A stretch of 64,000 bases of DNA, from positions 156,001 through 220,000 of the forward strand of contig NZ_CP038512.1 of NCBI RefSeq assembly GCF_004758605.1, in the 5' to 3' direction. Source of the DNA: Deinococcus metallilatus. GTDB taxonomy: Bacteria > Deinococcota > Deinococci > Deinococcales > Deinococcaceae. The translations under genes were made by a program, and so were the position numbers. This document shows positions 60,914-64,000 of the stretch, one piece after another. Below the pieces are notes generated by a model, which had not been told where the DNA came from, did no database searches, and worked only from the letters and a program-made list of their open reading frames with translations. The number at the start of each line of letters is the position of its first letter. Positions within the stretch are counted from its first letter, which is position 1.

Positions 60914-62785
60914 TCACCCGTCAAGGAGGGGCGGCAGCACCGGCCCGCACAGCCGCCCGATCACACGCAACAGGCCGTCCGCCAGGGTCTCGGGTGAGAC
61001 GAACTGGTGGTTGAGGCGGCGCAGCTTCCAGTCCGGCTGCCTCATCGGCCACGTCCGGTGACGAGCCCGGAACAGGAGGAGGGCGTCCAGTTCTTCCTCT
61101 GCGGCCAGCCGCCCGTCCGCACGTCGGCCCACCAGGGTGGCGGCATGCTCACCGGGGAGACGCTCCTTCTCGAAGACGTACAGCGCCGTGTCCCGGACGT
61201 GGAGTTCTGCGATCAGGCAACCCACGCGCTGTCCGTCCTCCCGGATCAGGTGCTCGAAGCGGGCCTCCCTGCCCGAGGGGTTGTTCAGGGTGAGTTCGGT
61301 GGAGGCGATCCCTCGCGCTGCCAGGCGCCTCAAGGCCTCGCGCATCCGCTCGAAGTCCACCGACACGACGGGGGGTTCCGACACGGCCCTGGGACGCCGG
61401 GCGTAGAGGACAGCCCTCCTCGGACGGGCATCGGCGTCCGTGCCCGGGGCGGTCGAGAACTCGGTCCCCGGGGATCTGGGGCTGTTGCCCCGCACCTGGG
61501 CCTCCAGCATGGTGCCCTCACCCTGTCGGTAGCGGATCAGGTCCCGGTGGCTGAAGAGGGTCCCCGGGGCCACCGCGAGAGCGACCCCGCTGCCGCGTCG
61601 TGGTTCACCCCTGCCCAGACCCCACACCTGCTGCCCCACCCCGGCGGGGTCACCTCCCGAGGTCGAGAATAAGGGGAGCGTGGCTGTCACCGTGGTCACG
61701 CTCCTCTTCGAGTGGCGGGGCAGGGTGACATGGCGGAAGGGGAGCGCGACGTCGAGGTGCAGGATGCGGTGGACCAGGGTGTGCGGGACACCCCGTGCAT
61801 TCCTGAAGGTGTGCCCGATGAACTTCATCGTGAAGGACTCTCCCTGGAAGGGAAAGGGGATGACGGGGTGGGCCTCCCCGGAGCGCGGGCCTGCGTGGTC
61901 TCGGCCTGCCGCCGCGATGAGCCGCAGGTCCACCTGCTCGGCGGCATGTGCCGCCTGCTGATCGAGGGCGAGCCAGGTCAGCGTGGGCGCGTCGGCTTCG
62001 GGGAAACCCTCTGGGAGGTGCAGGTGGTAGAGGGGCGGGACCCACCGGCTCTCCCGTCTCACCTCTTCCAGCACGTGCCCCAACTCACTGGAGAGCACAG
62101 TCTGCAGCATGCGTGAGGAACTGCCGTAGCACCAGCGCAGGATCTCGGCCACGGGGACGAGGATGGCATGCGGGTTCCGCACGGGTTTGAGGGTGAAGGG
62201 CAGCAGGAACGGGAGGCCGATGCACCTGCTGTCCTTCACCCGTTCCCAGGTGTCCCCGAGCAGGAGTCCCGACCGGGGGAGCATGTCCGCGTCCACTGCC
62301 TCCTGCAACGAGGTCACCGCCTGCGCCCTGAAGCTCACGTCACAGGTCGAGGCGCGCAGGTAAGGCCAGTGCGTGCGGAGCAGCCGTCCCTGACGGAAGA
62401 TCATCCCGACGGTGAGGGCGGGGAGGTCACCCACTCCAAACGGGATGAGTCGCGCGTGTTCGACCTGGAAGGCCTCAGCGGGGGGGAAGCTCCGACCGTG
62501 GAATTCGGCGAACGACCTGTTCTCCGAACCACGCAGGGGTACGACGACCGCCAGGAGGGACCGCTGACTCGGGATTGCCGGGTCGATGAAGAAGGGACCG
62601 GACCAGACCAGCATCCAGAGCCGGTCGTCCCGGGGGAGCTGCTCGAAGCGGGGCCACACCTGCTTCATGGGGATGAGGTCAACGATACCTGTTCCGGTGA
62701 CCCGGGGGATGGGCCTGCCCCATCCCCTCCCCAGGCCCAGGAAGCGTGGGGCGCGGCCAGCCACCGCTGCATGGGACTCCGACAC
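60914..62785 (-). CDS. Large hypothetical protein at the right transposon end, weakly TnsE-like
   Basis: 623 residues from a GTG; an ATG at 62,668 is the shorter choice. The N-terminus (GIVDLIP...RLWMLVWSGPFF) and the C-terminal 140 residues (RMREALRRL..., HLIREDGQRVGCLIAELHVRDTALYVFEKER..., W-x-LRRLNH near the end) follow the order of blocks in Tn7 TnsE: a VHIGHLF...VWFNP start and a DG...LLEVD...W...VNHP C-terminal domain. Identity is low and I may be over-reading it. It could instead be an unrelated cargo protein. It is transcribed towards the lexA-like gene. Confidence 0.5.
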   Translation of the reverse strand: MSESHAAVAGRAPRFLGLGRGWGRPIPRVTGTGIVDLIPMKQVWPRFEQLPRDDRLWMLVWSGPFFIDPAIPSQRSLLAVVVPLRGSENRSFAEFHGRSFPPAEAFQVEHARLIPFGVGDLPALTVGMIFRQGRLLRTHWPYLRASTCDVSFRAQAVTSLQEAVDADMLPRSGLLLGDTWERVKDSRCIGLPFLLPFTLKPVRNPHAILVPVAEILRWCYGSSSRMLQTVLSSELGHVLEEVRRESRWVPPLYHLHLPEGFPEADAPTLTWLALDQQAAHAAEQVDLRLIAAAGRDHAGPRSGEAHPVIPFPFQGESFTMKFIGHTFRNARGVPHTLVHRILHLDVALPFRHVTLPRHSKRSVTTVTATLPLFSTSGGDPAGVGQQVWGLGRGEPRRGSGVALAVAPGTLFSHRDLIRYRQGEGTMLEAQVRGNSPRSPGTEFSTAPGTDADARPRRAVLYARRPRAVSEPPVVSVDFERMREALRRLAARGIASTELTLNNPSGREARFEHLIREDGQRVGCLIAELHVRDTALYVFEKERLPGEHAATLVGRRADGRLAAEEELDALLLFRARHRTWPMRQPDWKLRRLNHQFVSPETLADGLLRVIGRLCGPVLPPLLDG

Positions 62786-62919
62786 CGGGAGGGACGCTGG
62801 CTCGGCCCAGGACGCCCTCTTCCCCCGGGCGGCGTCCCAGAAGAGTTCACCCCTGACGGGGTGCTCCGGGGTCGGGAAGGTGGTGGGCTGCTCCCCACCT
62901 CCTCCCGGAGGAGACGTGT

Positions 62920-63387
62920 ATGAGCGATACGTTCTACGAGACGGTCATCCATTTCTGGAGCCAGGAGTCGCCGGAAGGGACCGAGTTGTACGATCTCGTG
63001 GCTGGTGTGGCACATGGCAATGCCGTCGCGGTCGTCTCCCCTGAGCGCCACCTGACCGCCGAGGAGTACCAGCGGGTTGTCGCGGGGGCAGCCTGGCAGG
63101 AGCCCGTTCCTGTCCAGCCCGGCCCTCGCGGGCAGACCCTGTACCGCAGAACCCTGATCGTCCTGACACCGTTCAACCCGGAGGGGCAGATGTTCGACGA
63201 GCTGATGTTCGACGCGCGGTCAACCCTCATCGGCCCCACGACCCGGACGTTGAGCCGTGAGCAGGCCGAGCAACATGAGGACTTCGCCGATGTTCAGGAA
63301 CCCTTCGACGGTTTCTTCAGGCGTAGTGAGGCGACGAAAGACAGCCCTTCTCCCCAGTTGCAGATAATTTGGTTGAGTCGCAAATAG
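62920..63387 (+). CDS. Hypothetical protein ending in the transposon terminus
   Basis: 155 residues, soluble alpha/beta, no family recognised (starts MSDTFYETVIHFWSQESPEG). A strong GGAGGAG site precedes the ATG. The last codons, QLQIIWLSRK then stop, are encoded by the two right-end TnsB-site repeats. Divergent from the 623-residue gene across 134 bases. Confidence 0.75.
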   Translation: MSDTFYETVIHFWSQESPEGTELYDLVAGVAHGNAVAVVSPERHLTAEEYQRVVAGAAWQEPVPVQPGPRGQTLYRRTLIVLTPFNPEGQMFDELMFDARSTLIGPTTRTLSREQAEQHEDFADVQEPFDGFFRRSEATKDSPSPQLQIIWLSRK

Positions 63388-63401
63388 CGTGGCTGGGGAC
63401 A
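63356..63401 (-). repeat. Right transposon end with two TnsB-site repeats
   Basis: Read inward from 63,401: TGTCCCCAGCCACG, then CTATTTGCGACT (63,387-63,376) and TTATCTGCAACT (63,367-63,356). Fewer sites than at the left end, as in the asymmetric ends of Tn7-like elements. Confidence 0.85.
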
Positions 63402-63716
63402 TCCGGGTCGTTCTCCACCGTCACCAGCCGTGCCCCGGCGTCCATGCCTGCCAGCAGCCAGGCCGGAAAGCACAAGGCACCCTCCGCCAGTGGCACCGGG
63501 CCGCCCGTCACCTCCACCCGCGCGCCGCCTTCCTCCCACGCCTCGCGCACGGCGGCCTCTGCCTCCGTCTCACCGGGCCGCCGCCCGGCAGGGTCCAGCC
63601 GCCCCATTCCAGCCCCACCATCAGCACGCGGCTTTGGTGCTCGACCCAGACGCAGGCGCGGCCCGTCCGGTCGGGGGAAGGCGAGAGGTTCAGAAAGGTC
63701 GTGGGTGGGGTGGGGT
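63402..63716 (-). pseudogene. NUDIX hydrolase gene, frameshifted and truncated by the transposon
   Basis: One frame encodes RACVWVEHQSRVLMVGLEWGGWTLPGG; the NUDIX box then continues in the next frame as RRPGETEAEAAVREAWEEGG. A one-base loss in a GC-rich run near 63,594 explains the shift. The sequence ends at the transposon boundary after RLVTVENDPD. Both lesions make it non-functional. It lies just after the stop of the gene at 63,720. Confidence 0.75.
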
Positions 63717-63719
63717 GGG

Positions 63720-64000
63720 TTATGCGCCTCCTCCGTCCAGCGCACCCAGGGCTTGGGCCAGAGGTGCCCCATGCGAACGCAACTCGCGCAGGCTGCCCCG
63801 CTCGTGCAACTTGCGTGCGGCGGCCAGGTCTTCCCCGTACTCGTGAAAGGCTTGCAGGAATCGGTCCAGGCCGCTGTACCCCTCCTCCAGAAATCCCACC
63901 AGCGCCAGCCGCAACGCTGCCCGCTGCACCGCTTCCGGCGCACGCCCCACGCGGATGCCCTTGCGGGACACGTAGGGGTCGTCCGTCAGCAGCCGCGTAC
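63720..64000 (-). CDS. Hypothetical protein (partial, N-terminus outside window)
   Basis: About 93 residues visible, open to the window edge: TRLLTDDPYVSRKGIRVG, then helices ALRLALVGFLEEGYSGLDRFLQAF and LAAARKLHERGSL. No family recognised. It is followed at once by the NUDIX remnant on the same strand and is probably cotranscribed with it in the intact ancestor. Confidence 0.6.
   Translation of the reverse strand, partial: TRLLTDDPYVSRKGIRVGRAPEAVQRAALRLALVGFLEEGYSGLDRFLQAFHEYGEDLAAARKLHERGSLRELRSHGAPLAQALGALDGGGA

Larger units (their letters stand above)
34524..63401 (+). mobile_element. Tn7-like transposon, 28,878 bp, TnsABC-TniQ type with defence cargo
   Basis: Left end TGTCGCTAACCATGGTATCC; right end, read inward, TGTCCCCAGCCACGCTATTT. 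Both continue as GC(A/G)ACTnA, so the terminal 28 bases align well. Internal copies of a (C/T)TAT(nn)GCAACT-type repeat follow: four at the left and two at the right, the asymmetric TnsB-site array of Tn7-like elements. The left side encodes TnsA, TnsB, TnsC and TniQ. All other genes between the ends are cargo. No cas genes and no CRISPR are present. Flanking five bases differ (CGCAG left, TCCGG right), so there is no target duplication. Confidence 0.93.

Noticed and set aside
34524..63401. CRISPR-associated transposon (CAST)
   Set aside because: TnsB, TnsC and TniQ are present, but no Cas12k, Cascade genes, repeat array or guide-like repeat near the right end could be found by eye.
34519..63406. 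Five-base target duplication
   Set aside because: The flanking five bases (CGCAG and TCCGG) do not match. Shifting the end by one or two bases does not create a match.

Overview
The window looks like a chromosomal segment of a Deinococcus species. It is high-GC and carries a carotenoid cluster (CrtO ketolase, CruF hydratase, two-step tailoring enzymes), dispersed GC-rich small repeats inside and between genes, and Deinococcus-style hypothetical proteins. No rRNA is present to fix the species.

Region 1 (1-34,520) is core chromosome. In order it holds: the N-terminal part of a diadenylate cyclase; a UPF0173 hydrolase; a WYL regulator; a VOC protein; RNase HI; pyrE; a zinc protease; sucB and sucA of the 2-oxoglutarate dehydrogenase complex; a low-complexity BON protein; a small XRE-controlled membrane operon; a tightly coupled five-gene carotenoid operon (ketolase, hydratase, acyltransferase, glycosyltransferase, desaturase); a HIT protein; hemW with a repeat inserted in frame; lpd; tRNA-Arg(CCT) with the decayed tail of a tyrosine recombinase behind it; a secreted subtilase and its partner lipoprotein; a pair of M16 proteases (one without zinc ligands); an RluA-type pseudouridine synthase with Gly in place of the catalytic Asp; an M23 peptidase; and a histidine phosphatase.

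Region 2 (34,524-63,401) is a complete Tn7-like transposon of 28,878 bp. Its ends are TGTC...GACA with several copies of a TATnnGCAACT-type TnsB-binding repeat. The left end encodes TnsA, TnsB (DD35E), TnsC and TniQ, the last carrying an unusual C-terminal IS630-type HTH. There are no cas genes. The cargo is mostly defence-like. (i) An AT-rich pair contains a DUF6575 protein. (ii) A coupled operon encodes an endonuclease III-cytosine methyltransferase fusion, a MORC/MutL-type GHKL ATPase, a Z1 helicase-like ATPase, a PD-(D/E)XK nuclease and an AIPR protein. (iii) A divergent membrane protein has a HicB-like head. (iv) An operon led by a LexA-like self-cleaving repressor encodes two small unknowns, a TerB_N protein, a BrxD-like ATPase and an Lhr-like helicase. 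The right end holds a 623-residue protein with weak TnsE resemblance and a small ORF whose last codons are the transposon end itself. The palindrome TGTCA-SS-TGACA lies at the start of tnsC and just upstream of the lexA-like gene, which suggests one damage-responsive repressor controls both transposition and the second cargo operon.

Region 3 (63,402-64,000) is chromosome again: a frameshifted, truncated NUDIX gene and the end of an unknown gene. The left flank of the transposon is a different truncated gene (a methyltransferase) and there is no target-site duplication, so insertion was accompanied or followed by deletion of host DNA.
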